This document shows positions 24,318 to 31,767 of a DNA stretch of 35,907 bases, piece after piece. How positions within the stretch are numbered: the stretch's first letter is position 1; each line of letters opens with the position of its first letter. The stretch comes from JAYRWN01 sp041917975. GTDB taxonomy: Bacteria; Bacteroidota; Bacteroidia; Chitinophagales; Saprospiraceae. The position numbers and the translations under genes were made by a program. Where the stretch lies: contig JAYRWN010000356.1 in NCBI GenBank assembly GCA_041917975.1, positions 1 through 35,907 on the forward strand. The letters run 5' to 3'. The notes under the pieces were generated by a model. It had not been told where the DNA came from. It did not search any database and worked only from the letters and a program-made list of their open reading frames with translations.

Positions 24318-25424
24318 ATGAAAACAACTATCGCCGTCGTCTGCACCGTTATTTTCCACCTGACCGCTCTGGCTCAGATGGATTTACCCCCGGAAGGGTT
24401 TAATCCCCGAGCTACTGTTTCAGAGGAAGTAGGGATCACCAACATGACCATTAAATATTCCCGGCCCGGGGTAAAAGGCCGGGAAGGACAAATCTGGGGT
24501 GGTCTGGTAGCTAATGGTTTCAGCTCGTTTAATTTCGTTACCAACCGCATGAGCAGCCCTTGGCGGGCGGGAGCCAATGAAGCCACCATCATCAGTTTTG
24601 AACATGACGTTAAGGTGGCGGGAAAGCCCCTACCTGCCGGTTCTTATGCTTTATTTATGGCCTTAACCGGAGACAGCGCTACCCTCATTTTTTCTCACCA
24701 AACCGATGCTTGGGGTAGTTTTTATTATAACCCGGAACAAGATGCCCTGCGGGTGAACGTAAAAACAATAGCCTTGAAGCAATCTGTGGAATGGCTTAAA
24801 TATGAATTTATTGAACACTACGAAAACAGTTGTGTAATCGCCCTAAATTGGGAGAAATTATCTGTGCCTTTTAAAGTGGATGTTGAGGTAGAGCAAATTG
24901 TTTTGGACCGCATCCGGGCTGAGTTTACCGGGGTCAAAGGATTTATCAGCGCCAATAAACTCCAGGCTTCCCGGTATTGCTTTAACAAGAATATCCATCT
25001 GGAAGAAGCCTTGAGTTGGGCACAAAGTGCGGTGACTGGAAAACCATTTGGCCAATCGGGTTTTGATGCTTATACCAATCTGGCAACCGGTTATGAAAAG
25101 CTTGACCGCTTTGCACAGGCAGATTCAGTCATGCAAGAAGGCCTGGCGATCGCCAACGTAAATCAATTTACCGGTTATGGCCGGAAATTACTTTCTAAAA
25201 AAAGACATACCCAGGCCTTGGAAGTTATGCTCGCTGCCCAGAAAAAATTTGGTGCTGGTTATCCGGTAAATAATGGCCTGAGTTATGCCTATTCCGCTAT
25301 GGGAAATTATGCCAATGCCCTGGAGTTTGCTCAACATGCCCTGGCGCAGGCTCCTCCGTCTTCTGTGCCAAAGATTAAAGAAAATATAACCAAATTGCAA
25401 GCGGGAATAGACATCAACCTTTAG
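24318..25424 (+). CDS. Secreted DUF2911 protein with C-terminal TPR-like repeats
   Basis: A 368-residue protein with a signal peptide (MKTTIAVVCTVIFHLTALAQ). The DUF2911 domain covers about residues 20-190: VGITNMTIKYSRPGVKGREG, WRAGANEATIISFEHDVKVA, LPAGSYALFM and WGSFYYNPEQDALRV are all family features. The C-terminal third has helical TPR-like pairs such as FDAYTNLATGYEKLDRFAQA and NGLSYAYSAMGNYANALEFA. The molecular role of DUF2911 is unknown; proteins of this type are common in Bacteroidota and are predicted to be periplasmic or surface-exposed. It is probably monocistronic. Confidence 0.88.
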   Translation: MKTTIAVVCTVIFHLTALAQMDLPPEGFNPRATVSEEVGITNMTIKYSRPGVKGREGQIWGGLVANGFSSFNFVTNRMSSPWRAGANEATIISFEHDVKVAGKPLPAGSYALFMALTGDSATLIFSHQTDAWGSFYYNPEQDALRVNVKTIALKQSVEWLKYEFIEHYENSCVIALNWEKLSVPFKVDVEVEQIVLDRIRAEFTGVKGFISANKLQASRYCFNKNIHLEEALSWAQSAVTGKPFGQSGFDAYTNLATGYEKLDRFAQADSVMQEGLAIANVNQFTGYGRKLLSKKRHTQALEVMLAAQKKFGAGYPVNNGLSYAYSAMGNYANALEFAQHALAQAPPSSVPKIKENITKLQAGIDINL

Positions 25425-25583
25425 TCAAAATTTTTCAAAGTAAAAAACCATTGCTCTCGGTCCTGATTTGACTGACTAAAATCATCGCAAATTTATGGGA
25501 AGGAAATTCTACCTTAAGGCGGCAGGAAATATTTCCTTGGTCACGGCCTCACCATGATATTGCTATAATTATTTATCTTACTA

Positions 25584-26438
25584 ATGAATGCTAAAACCAT
25601 TTTTGTAACCGGAGCCACCGGCAAACAAGGCGGCTCGGTCGCCAGACATTTAGTCCGTGCGGGATTTTTGGTCAAAGCACTGACCAGAAATCTACAATCA
25701 CCCCAGGCCCTGGCCTTGCAGGCATTAAATATTGAAGTGGTTCGGGGGGACCTGAATAATCCTGACTCGTATCGCCACCATTTAACCGATGTATACGGCA
25801 TATTTAGTGTACAAACTTTTGAAAACGGGGTGGCCCAAGAAATCTATCAAGGCAAATCCTTAGCCACCGCGGGTAAAGAAAGCGGTACACAGCATTTTGT
25901 ATATTCGTCGGTCTTTGCTGCTGACTTACATTCCGGTGTCCCCCATCTGGACAGCAAATTTATCATCGAAATGCATCTTAAACAATTAAACCTGCCCTTT
26001 ACGATTATCCGGCCGGTATCATTTTACGAGAATTTTTTGATTCCACAAACTAAAAAAGGCATTTTGAAAGGAAAACTAATTATCCCTCTAGATCGTCACA
26101 CGATTCAACAACATATTGCCGTTGATGACATCGGTAAAGCGGTGTCGAGAATATTCCAACAACCTGCCGCCTATATGGGCAAAACACTGCCCTTGGCCAG
26201 TGAACAACTAAACCTAGAGGAAGTCGCCATGATTTTTTCACAAGCGCTGGGCAAAAGAGTCACCCATCAAAAATTACCTGCGCTGATTGTCCGCTTATTT
26301 TTAGGAAAAGACCTCTATAAAATGTTCAAATGGTTCGATGCCAAAAACCAATTCTCTCTAAAAGACCTGGAGCTTTCCCAGCAGGAGTTCCCGGACCTGC
26401 TAAAACTCAAAGACTGGATAAAAATAAATTTTATTTAA
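25584..26438 (+). CDS. NmrA-like NAD(P)-binding protein (atypical SDR)
   Basis: A 284-residue Rossmann protein. The nucleotide-binding loop is TGATGKQGG (residues 9-17). It is followed by LVKALTRNLQS, VRGDLNNPDS, the VFSVQTF-like strand GIFSVQTFENG, and FVYSSVFAA, all typical of the NmrA/HSCARG group. The canonical YxxxK of classical SDRs is replaced by a short HLDSKFIIE, as in NmrA proteins, which act as redox sensors or isoflavone-reductase-like enzymes. Substrate unknown. It has a 159-bp upstream gap and no obvious operon partner. Confidence 0.87.
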   Translation: MNAKTIFVTGATGKQGGSVARHLVRAGFLVKALTRNLQSPQALALQALNIEVVRGDLNNPDSYRHHLTDVYGIFSVQTFENGVAQEIYQGKSLATAGKESGTQHFVYSSVFAADLHSGVPHLDSKFIIEMHLKQLNLPFTIIRPVSFYENFLIPQTKKGILKGKLIIPLDRHTIQQHIAVDDIGKAVSRIFQQPAAYMGKTLPLASEQLNLEEVAMIFSQALGKRVTHQKLPALIVRLFLGKDLYKMFKWFDAKNQFSLKDLELSQQEFPDLLKLKDWIKINFI

Positions 26439-26480
26439 TCGCAGGCTTCAAGATCAGAATAAAATGCTTTCATCGGATCC

Positions 26481-26698
26481 TTACTCACTGTGCAATATCT
26501 TGTCCATTTTCCTTCCCTTGGCCAGCTCATCTACCAATTTATCTAAATACCTGACTTGCCGGGTTAAAGGATTGGTTATGTCCTCCACGCGATAGCCGCA
26601 GATGACCCCGGTGATCATATGGGCCTGCGGATGTAAAGTGGCTTGATGAAAGAAGGTTTCAAAAGTAACTTTCGTACGGATAAGTTCTTCGATCTGCC
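26481..26698 (-). pseudogene. 5'-truncated copy of the DUF2200 gene
   Basis: The minus strand encodes QIEELIRTKVTFETFF and on to DELAKGRKMDKILHSE, the C-terminal ~70 residues of the intact DUF2200 protein encoded at 29274-29639. The nucleotide match is 26492-26698 against 29285-29491, without gaps, 196 of 207 bases identical. Homology stops abruptly at 26698, where the 5' half of the gene is missing; an ATG at 26735 keeps the frame open but adds only unrelated residues (MGFLAQLPPLLRW). Of 11 differences, 9 are synonymous and 2 change residues (T/S and H/N). It is best seen as a remnant. Confidence 0.85.
26492..26698 (-). repeat. Direct repeat, left copy (pairs with 29285-29491)
   Basis: A 207-bp copy of the DUF2200 gene's 3' part, 196/207 identical to 29285-29491 in the same orientation at a constant offset of 2793 bp. 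Together the copies bracket the sigma-factor operon. At the right border a 5-bp inverted repeat, CCACC (26697-26701) and GGTGG (26710-26714), straddles the break. Confidence 0.9.
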
Positions 26699-26842
26699 AC
26701 CGGAGCAATGGTGGGAGTTGTGCCAAGAACCCCAAAATGCCAAGGCGTTATAGTGCTATGTACCACGACACCAATTCGCCAATCCCATAAAAAAAATTTC
26801 CCTCCACACAACGCCGGCCTATTTTACTGCATTATTATAAGT

Positions 26843-27388
26843 ATGACCGCATCACCACTAATGGATATCATTAATAACTGCCAAAAAAATGATCCCAAAG
26901 CCCAGCGGGAATTATTTGAGCGCTACAGTCCTGAAGTATTCCAACTGGCACTAAAATACGTTCAAAATGATCTTGATGCCGAAGACGTGGTTGTAGAAAC
27001 TTTTTATCAGGCTTTCAAAGCGATGCCCTTAGCCACCTTCGTCCATGTTCGGTTGTTTGAATGTTGGTTAAGCCGCATCGCAGTCAACCAGGCTTTAACC
27101 AAACTTCGCCAGCGAACCAAAGAGCACAAAGTGCCTTTGGACCGCATCCCGGAACCTCAGGAATGGCCTTCCATAGAATTGGATTTTAATCATCGCGAAT
27201 TATTAGACCAAATCGAAAAACTACCTCCTGGCTGTAAAACGGTATTACAACTTTCGGCATTGGAAGGATTTAATCACCAGGAAATAGCTCAAATGTGTGG
27301 CATCACCTCCGGCACATCGCGCTCCCAACTATTTAAGGCCAGGCAAATTCTGGCTGGATTAATTAACTTTTCAAAAGCAAAAAAATGA
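26843..27388 (+). CDS. ECF-type RNA polymerase sigma factor
   Basis: A 181-residue sigma-70 family protein with regions 2 and 4 only. Region 2 (about residues 20-90) includes QRELFERYSPEVFQLALKYV and DLDAEDVVVETFYQAFKAM; region 4 (about 125-175) has LPPGCKTVLQLSALEGFNHQ followed by EIAQMCGITSGTSRSQLFKA, the helix-turn-helix for the -35 box. The frame is open upstream to 26708, but the ATG at 26843 (MTASPLMDIINNCQKNDPKA) starts exactly where ECF homology begins. The stop overlaps the next gene's ATG by 4 bp (ATGA), the usual sigma/anti-sigma coupling. Confidence 0.92.
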   Translation: MTASPLMDIINNCQKNDPKAQRELFERYSPEVFQLALKYVQNDLDAEDVVVETFYQAFKAMPLATFVHVRLFECWLSRIAVNQALTKLRQRTKEHKVPLDRIPEPQEWPSIELDFNHRELLDQIEKLPPGCKTVLQLSALEGFNHQEIAQMCGITSGTSRSQLFKARQILAGLINFSKAKK

Positions 27389-27957
27389 AGGATCAACCTA
27401 TAGAATTTAATCAAGAGCGGGCCTGGGCACGCATCACGGCAAAACAACGTCAAGCGAAACGCAATGCCACCGCTTTGCATCTTGGTCTATGCGCTTCTGT
27501 CCTGCTCCTATTGCTCTATTTTTGGCCTGCAATCACGGCACACCCCGTTTCCCCTTTGGCCTCTTCCCATGACCCCAAAGTGAATTATGAATTATTAATT
27601 TATCCGGATGTTTCGAATCCATCACATAAAGTAGTAAGGCCTATTAAAGAAACAACTACTTCAAAAAAAACCATCATTTTCGAATTACCCAACGGACAAA
27701 CCGCAGGTAAAATTTTAGAACCTGAATCCCTACTTATTCAACATGACTTGGATACTATCCATACATGGCCTGAACTATCACCTGCTGTGGCTCTGCTACC
27801 CCCATTGACCACACCCGTTATATATTCATCTTCGCAGTTCATTATCATGATTCCAGGAGATAAAATTGTTTTAAGAGTTCCGTCACAAGCTGATCTGAAC
27901 CCTACTCAAAAATCTCATTTCGCTAAACTATTGAAACAGCTAGCCCAAAATAAATAA
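27385..27957 (+). CDS. Single-pass membrane protein, candidate anti-sigma or sigma-partner protein
   Basis: A 190-residue protein not recognised by family. A basic cytoplasmic N-terminus of about 30 residues (FNQERAWARITAKQRQAKRN) precedes one membrane helix (about 31-50, HLGLCASVLLLLLYFW), leaving about 138 residues outside. The ATGA overlap with the sigma gene and this topology suggest it controls the sigma factor. The cytoplasmic part is much shorter than in FecR-type anti-sigma proteins and no zinc HxxxCxxC motif is present, so the assignment rests on position. A 17-bp gap separates it from the beta-barrel-like gene. Confidence 0.7.
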   Translation: MKDQPIEFNQERAWARITAKQRQAKRNATALHLGLCASVLLLLLYFWPAITAHPVSPLASSHDPKVNYELLIYPDVSNPSHKVVRPIKETTTSKKTIIFELPNGQTAGKILEPESLLIQHDLDTIHTWPELSPAVALLPPLTTPVIYSSSQFIIMIPGDKIVLRVPSQADLNPTQKSHFAKLLKQLAQNK

Positions 27958-27974
27958 TCATAAACCGACTTATT

Positions 27975-29006
27975 ATGAAATTGTATATTATTACCTGTTT
28001 CATTACTCTCGTTTTCCCTTGTATTTCCTTTGGGCAGCTAAAGCCTGCCACTGATACCCTGGAAGTACAAATCGGTGCTTCCTCAAAGATTATTTTTTTG
28101 GGCCACACCGAACAGGATTGGGATGAAATAGCCAATTATGATTTGAATAAATTATTTGAAGAAATTCGTCTGCAACATCAGATAGGTCTGAAAGATAATA
28201 CCATCAGCGCTCATCAAGCTGAAAAAATATTAGTCAAAGAAAATCTGATCAACCGCAGATTATTTGGGCGATTATTTTATTTTAATTTTCATCTTGGTTT
28301 TACCGGGGCAAAAAATAATCTCTTACTTGGACAACCTGGTGAATTTTTCTATCCCTCCAATCAACATAAGGTTACTTATCAGGTGTATCATGAAATCGAT
28401 CCGCGTAATACTCTTAGTTTTAGTTTGTCCCTAAACACCGATTTCACCTTGATAGAAGATAAACGAAAATTATTAGCCTTAAAAAGTGGACTGAGTTACA
28501 CATATTTTAATATGGAATTTAATCAACCCTTAAATTCAGGTATTACATTTTTATCTACTTTCGACCCATCTTTTCCAAATTATGGTGGATTTTTGGATTC
28601 ACTCCACATCGTGCATCGTGCTGAAACGATTGTTGATAAGTACAAACGTCACATCCTGGCCATCCAGGTTATCCCCATCTATTATTTTTTTGACCGAAAA
28701 GGTAGTCGCTCATTTCAATTAGGTTTTGGCGCCAGTGCCGGCCTGGAATTATCATCTTTACCGAACTTTCGTATTGGAATTCCAATGCTCCACTTTAATC
28801 AATTTCAAAATATCGTTTCTTACAAAGCACTGCGATTTCAGCCGGCATTTCATTTTTTATTTGGTTACCGTCTGATTCAAGCTCAGGTAAAATATTACCC
28901 CTCGTCCTATCAAATTCACTATTCTAAACCGCCGCCAATCGTCGCCATCCCTTCTAACTTTTCGTCAGTAGGTATTTGGGATATTGGTTTAAAATTTGGG
29001 TGGTAA
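27975..29006 (+). CDS. Predicted outer-membrane beta-barrel-like protein of unknown function
   Basis: A 343-residue protein with a signal peptide (MKLYIITCFITLVFPCISFG). After a charged segment up to about residue 100 it has alternating strands rich in aromatic residues (LFGRLFYFNFHLGFTG, HILAIQVIPIYYFFDRKG, FQPAFHFLFGYRLIQAQVKY) and ends IWDIGLKFGW, with a terminal aromatic residue typical of outer-membrane barrels. No named family was recognised. As third gene of the sigma operon it may be the target or signal receiver of the system (inference). Confidence 0.72.
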   Translation: MKLYIITCFITLVFPCISFGQLKPATDTLEVQIGASSKIIFLGHTEQDWDEIANYDLNKLFEEIRLQHQIGLKDNTISAHQAEKILVKENLINRRLFGRLFYFNFHLGFTGAKNNLLLGQPGEFFYPSNQHKVTYQVYHEIDPRNTLSFSLSLNTDFTLIEDKRKLLALKSGLSYTYFNMEFNQPLNSGITFLSTFDPSFPNYGGFLDSLHIVHRAETIVDKYKRHILAIQVIPIYYFFDRKGSRSFQLGFGASAGLELSSLPNFRIGIPMLHFNQFQNIVSYKALRFQPAFHFLFGYRLIQAQVKYYPSSYQIHYSKPPPIVAIPSNFSSVGIWDIGLKFGW

Positions 29007-29273
29007 ATAATTTCCAAGCCAAACAAACAGGAACAATTAAATGAGAATTAACGGGAGCGGTGTAAGTGTGAAGCTTCTAAATTTCTCAGACCCATTAAAA
29101 TTGGGCAACCTAATTATTTTACCAAAATGGATCAGGACTTAATCGAGTGTGTCTAAAGTACCAACGTATCCTCTACTCCTGTGTACGATAATCCAAACCT
29201 CTGAATAGGTTGCACGCTGTCTAATTATCATTACCATCAAGTATACAACAAATAGTTTGTGTGCTCCTTTCCA

Positions 29274-29639
29274 CTAAGGACCGCGCAGTATCTTGTCCAT
29301 TTTCCTTCCCTTGGCCAGCTCATCTACCAATTTATCTAAATACCTGACTTGTCGGGTTAAAGGATTGGTTATGTCCTCCACGCGATAACCACAGATAACC
29401 CCGGTAATCATATGGGCCTGCGGATGTAAGGTGGCCTGATTAAAGAAGGATTCAAAGGTAACTTTCGTACGGATAAGTTCTTCGATCTGCCGGTGATCAT
29501 ATCCGGTAAGCCAGCTGATCACCTGATCCAGTTCTGCTTTGGTGCGTCCTTTTTTTACCACTTTGGCCAGGTACATGGGGTAAACAGAGCCGAACGTCAT
29601 GTTGGCCATACGCTGGTCGTGAGTTTTGGTCTCGTTCAT
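29274..29639 (-). CDS. DUF2200 family protein
   Basis: A 121-residue protein spanning the whole DUF2200 family length. Conserved features: MTFGSVYPMYLAKVVKKGRT, ISWLTGY, HPQAHMITGVICGYRVEDIT and RYLDKLVDELAKGRKMDKIL. The function of the family is unknown; it is small, soluble and probably cytoplasmic. It is the only complete minus-strand gene right of rpsL in this window. The 3' two-thirds are repeated as a remnant at 26481-26698, so the gene bounds the sigma-factor operon. Confidence 0.9.
   Translation of the reverse strand: MNETKTHDQRMANMTFGSVYPMYLAKVVKKGRTKAELDQVISWLTGYDHRQIEELIRTKVTFESFFNQATLHPQAHMITGVICGYRVEDITNPLTRQVRYLDKLVDELAKGRKMDKILRGP
29285..29491 (-). repeat. Direct repeat, right copy (inside the intact DUF2200 gene)
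   Basis: The partner of 26492-26698. Beyond 29491 the intact gene continues with the codons for TGYDHR and its N-terminal half, while the left copy switches to unrelated sequence. Below 29285 both copies diverge after the penultimate residues (KILRGP here, KILHSE on the left). Confidence 0.9.
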
Positions 29640-29866
29640 GTTAGCTTATTTGCAAGTAATATAAAATTTTTTACCTACATTAATTTATTAAGAAAAACGG
29701 AATTATAGTCTGACACTCCACTAAAACAAAATCAAACGACCATTTAATAAGATTTATGCTTAGGCGTTACATTAAACATCAGCCACAGGATAAAAATCAA
29801 ACGCCATGCGCCCGGTCACTCTTTTTCATCCTATATTATTAATTATTTATTATGCATGAGATCTCT

Positions 29867-29874
29867 TATCTTAG
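29867..29874 (+). promoter_or_regulatory. Possible promoter box of the GH51 gene
   Basis: TATCTTAG is one base from TAnnTTTG and would place transcription start near 29881, about 12 bases before the ATG at 29893. No good TTG partner is seen at 17-23 bases upstream in the AT-rich sequence, so confidence is low. Confidence 0.28.
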
Positions 29875-29892
29875 CCAAAAACCCAAAAGTTC

Positions 29893-31434
29893 ATGCGTAT
29901 CATTAACTCCATTCTACTTTGTGTGGTCTGCATTACCTACGGTACAGCTCAGGGACAGCCTAAAGTTGTCATCCAGGCGGATCAGTCCGGACCGGTCATC
30001 AGCCGTCACATCTACGGCCATTTCTCCGAACATCTGGGCCGCTGCATTTATGACGGTTTTTACGTGGGTGAAAAAAACACATCTATCCCTCATACGCAGG
30101 GCGTGCGCAACGATCTGGTTAAAGCGTTACAGGAATTAAAAACGCCTAATTTGCGTTGGCCGGGTGGATGTTTTGCGGATACCTACCATTGGATGGATGG
30201 CATTGGTCCAAAGGAGAAAAGACCCAGTATCGTCAATACCTGGTGGGGTGGCGTGACGGAAGACAACAGTTTCGGCACCAGTGAATTCCTGAATATGTGT
30301 AATTTGATTGGTGCTGAACCATATATTTCCGGCAATGTAGGCAGCGGCACTGTCAAGGAGCTGGCCGATTGGGTACAGTACACCAACTTCGAAGGACGGA
30401 GTCCCATGTCGGATCTGCGACGCCAGCATGGTCATCAGCAAGGTTGGAATGTAACATATTGGGGCATCGGGAATGAAGCCTGGGGCTGCGGGGGTAACAT
30501 GACCGCTGAATACTACGCTAACGTCTACCGCCAGTACGCCACTTTCATGCAAACCTCTTCCCAGGAAAAACTTTTCCGCATTGCTTCCGGCGCCAGCTCG
30601 GGTGATTATCACTGGACAGAAGTGCTGATGCGCGATGTACCTACCCACCTGATGGAAGGGGTGGCCCTGCACCACTATTCCGTGATTGATTGGAATAAAA
30701 AAAGCTCGGCAACCGCTTTTACTGAGGAGGAGTATTTCACCACCATGCAACGCGCCTGGCAAATGGAAGAGCTGGTCACCCGCCATACTACTATAATGGA
30801 TAAATATGATCCCGCTCAAAAAGTTGCCCTGGTAGTGGACGAATGGGGTGGCTGGTATGACGTGGAACCTGGCACCAATCCCGGTTTTTTATACCAGCAA
30901 AACACCATGCGCGACGCCATGATCGCCGGACTGACCCTGAATATTTTTAACAACCATGCCCAGCGGGTAAAAATGGCCAATCTGGCTCAAACTATCAATG
31001 TCTTGCAAGCAGTGATCCTGACCGAAGGCAGCAAAATGCTGCTGACTCCTACGTATCATGTGATGCGCATGTACAACGTGCATCAGGACGCCCGGTTATT
31101 GCCTGCACATCTGGAAGGAACGAATTTCAGCCTGCAAAATAGTGCGCTCCCGGCCTTACATGTCTCGGCATCCAAGGATAGCCTGGGTGTCACCCATATC
31201 AGCCTGGTGAACATTGATAGCCGTAAGGAGTACGATGTAAATGTTGAATTGCGTGGCATGAGCATAAAACATATCACCGGCGAAATTCTCACCTCCACAC
31301 ACGTGCAGGACCACAATACTTTTCAACAGCCGGAAGCCGTCAAACCAAAAAAATTTGACCAGATAGCCGTGCACGGCTCCATTGCCACCGTGAGGATTCC
31401 AGCCTTGGCCGTGGTGGTGCTAGAGGTGCGGTAA
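29893..31434 (+). CDS. Secreted GH51 alpha-L-arabinofuranosidase
   Basis: A 513-residue enzyme with a signal peptide (MRIINSILLCVVCITYGTAQ) and the full GH51 layout: (beta/alpha)8 barrel, then a C-terminal beta-sandwich. Signatures are IYGHFSEHLGRCIYDG (about 40-55), NLRWPGGCFADTYHW (about 86-100), the acid/base Glu195 in YWGIGNEAWGCGGNM and the nucleophile Glu317 in VVDEWGGWYDVEPG. Such enzymes release terminal arabinofuranosyl groups from arabinan or arabinoxylan; export to the periplasm is predicted. There is no SusC/SusD pair in the window, so it is not part of an evident polysaccharide utilisation locus. Confidence 0.94.
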   Translation: MRIINSILLCVVCITYGTAQGQPKVVIQADQSGPVISRHIYGHFSEHLGRCIYDGFYVGEKNTSIPHTQGVRNDLVKALQELKTPNLRWPGGCFADTYHWMDGIGPKEKRPSIVNTWWGGVTEDNSFGTSEFLNMCNLIGAEPYISGNVGSGTVKELADWVQYTNFEGRSPMSDLRRQHGHQQGWNVTYWGIGNEAWGCGGNMTAEYYANVYRQYATFMQTSSQEKLFRIASGASSGDYHWTEVLMRDVPTHLMEGVALHHYSVIDWNKKSSATAFTEEEYFTTMQRAWQMEELVTRHTTIMDKYDPAQKVALVVDEWGGWYDVEPGTNPGFLYQQNTMRDAMIAGLTLNIFNNHAQRVKMANLAQTINVLQAVILTEGSKMLLTPTYHVMRMYNVHQDARLLPAHLEGTNFSLQNSALPALHVSASKDSLGVTHISLVNIDSRKEYDVNVELRGMSIKHITGEILTSTHVQDHNTFQQPEAVKPKKFDQIAVHGSIATVRIPALAVVVLEVR

Positions 31435-31698
31435 ACATACCATCCTTTTTAGAAAAGTACTTGGCTTTTTGGTCAAAATTGTCCGGCATTTAATGGAACA
31501 GGCAACTGGAACTTTAGCGGATCATTGACCTCTACATAAAAAAAAGCAGTCCACACTTTTACTATTGTAAATTGAATAAGACTGTAGGTCATACGAGGTT
31601 TGTTCCGTATTGTTTATTAAAATGGTAGGCCCCTTACAACCATATCCAAGATCCCTGAAGACTGTTGACACGTTGCAGGATTAAACCGTTTTTATATA
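31435..31698 (+). other. Non-coding stretch between the GH51 gene and the DUF4143 regulatory region
   Basis: No open frame or clear terminator was seen. The sequence is AT-rich with a short A-run (about 31540-31548) but no preceding stable stem. With the palindrome at 31699-31749 the gap to the preferred ATPase start is 333 bp. Confidence 0.5.
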
Positions 31699-31749
31699 AA
31701 TTTTGTACGTATAATGGTACAAAATTACTTTCAAAAAGTAATTTTGTAC
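31699..31749. promoter_or_regulatory. Three alternating AATTTTGTAC half-sites with a perfect 15-bp inverted repeat
   Basis: AATTTTGTAC occurs at 31699-31708, inverted (GTACAAAATT) at 31717-31726, and direct again at 31740-31749. The last two belong to a perfect inverted repeat with 15-bp arms (31717-31731 and 31735-31749) and a 3-base CAA loop. The right arm contains TAATTTTG (31739-31746), an exact TAnnTTTG box, placing a start site about 15 bases before the ATG at 31768. The layout suggests an operator overlapping the promoter of the ATPase gene; no TTG lies at the usual -33 spacing. Confidence 0.65.
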
Positions 31750-31767
31750 TGGAAATATGACATTTTT

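Noticed and set aside
26699..26735. Extension of the truncated DUF2200 frame to an ATG at 26735
   Set aside because: The added 13 residues have no similarity to DUF2200; the frame is open by chance beyond the breakpoint.
30136..30819. Long minus-strand frame of 227 codons inside the GH51 gene
   Set aside because: It is antisense to a confidently assigned enzyme whose catalytic motifs are intact; no independent homology.
31714..31767. Upstream ATG extending the DUF4143 ATPase by 18 residues
   Set aside because: The extension is encoded by the inverted repeat itself and lies upstream of or across the predicted transcription start; family members normally start at MIIKRDL-like sequence.
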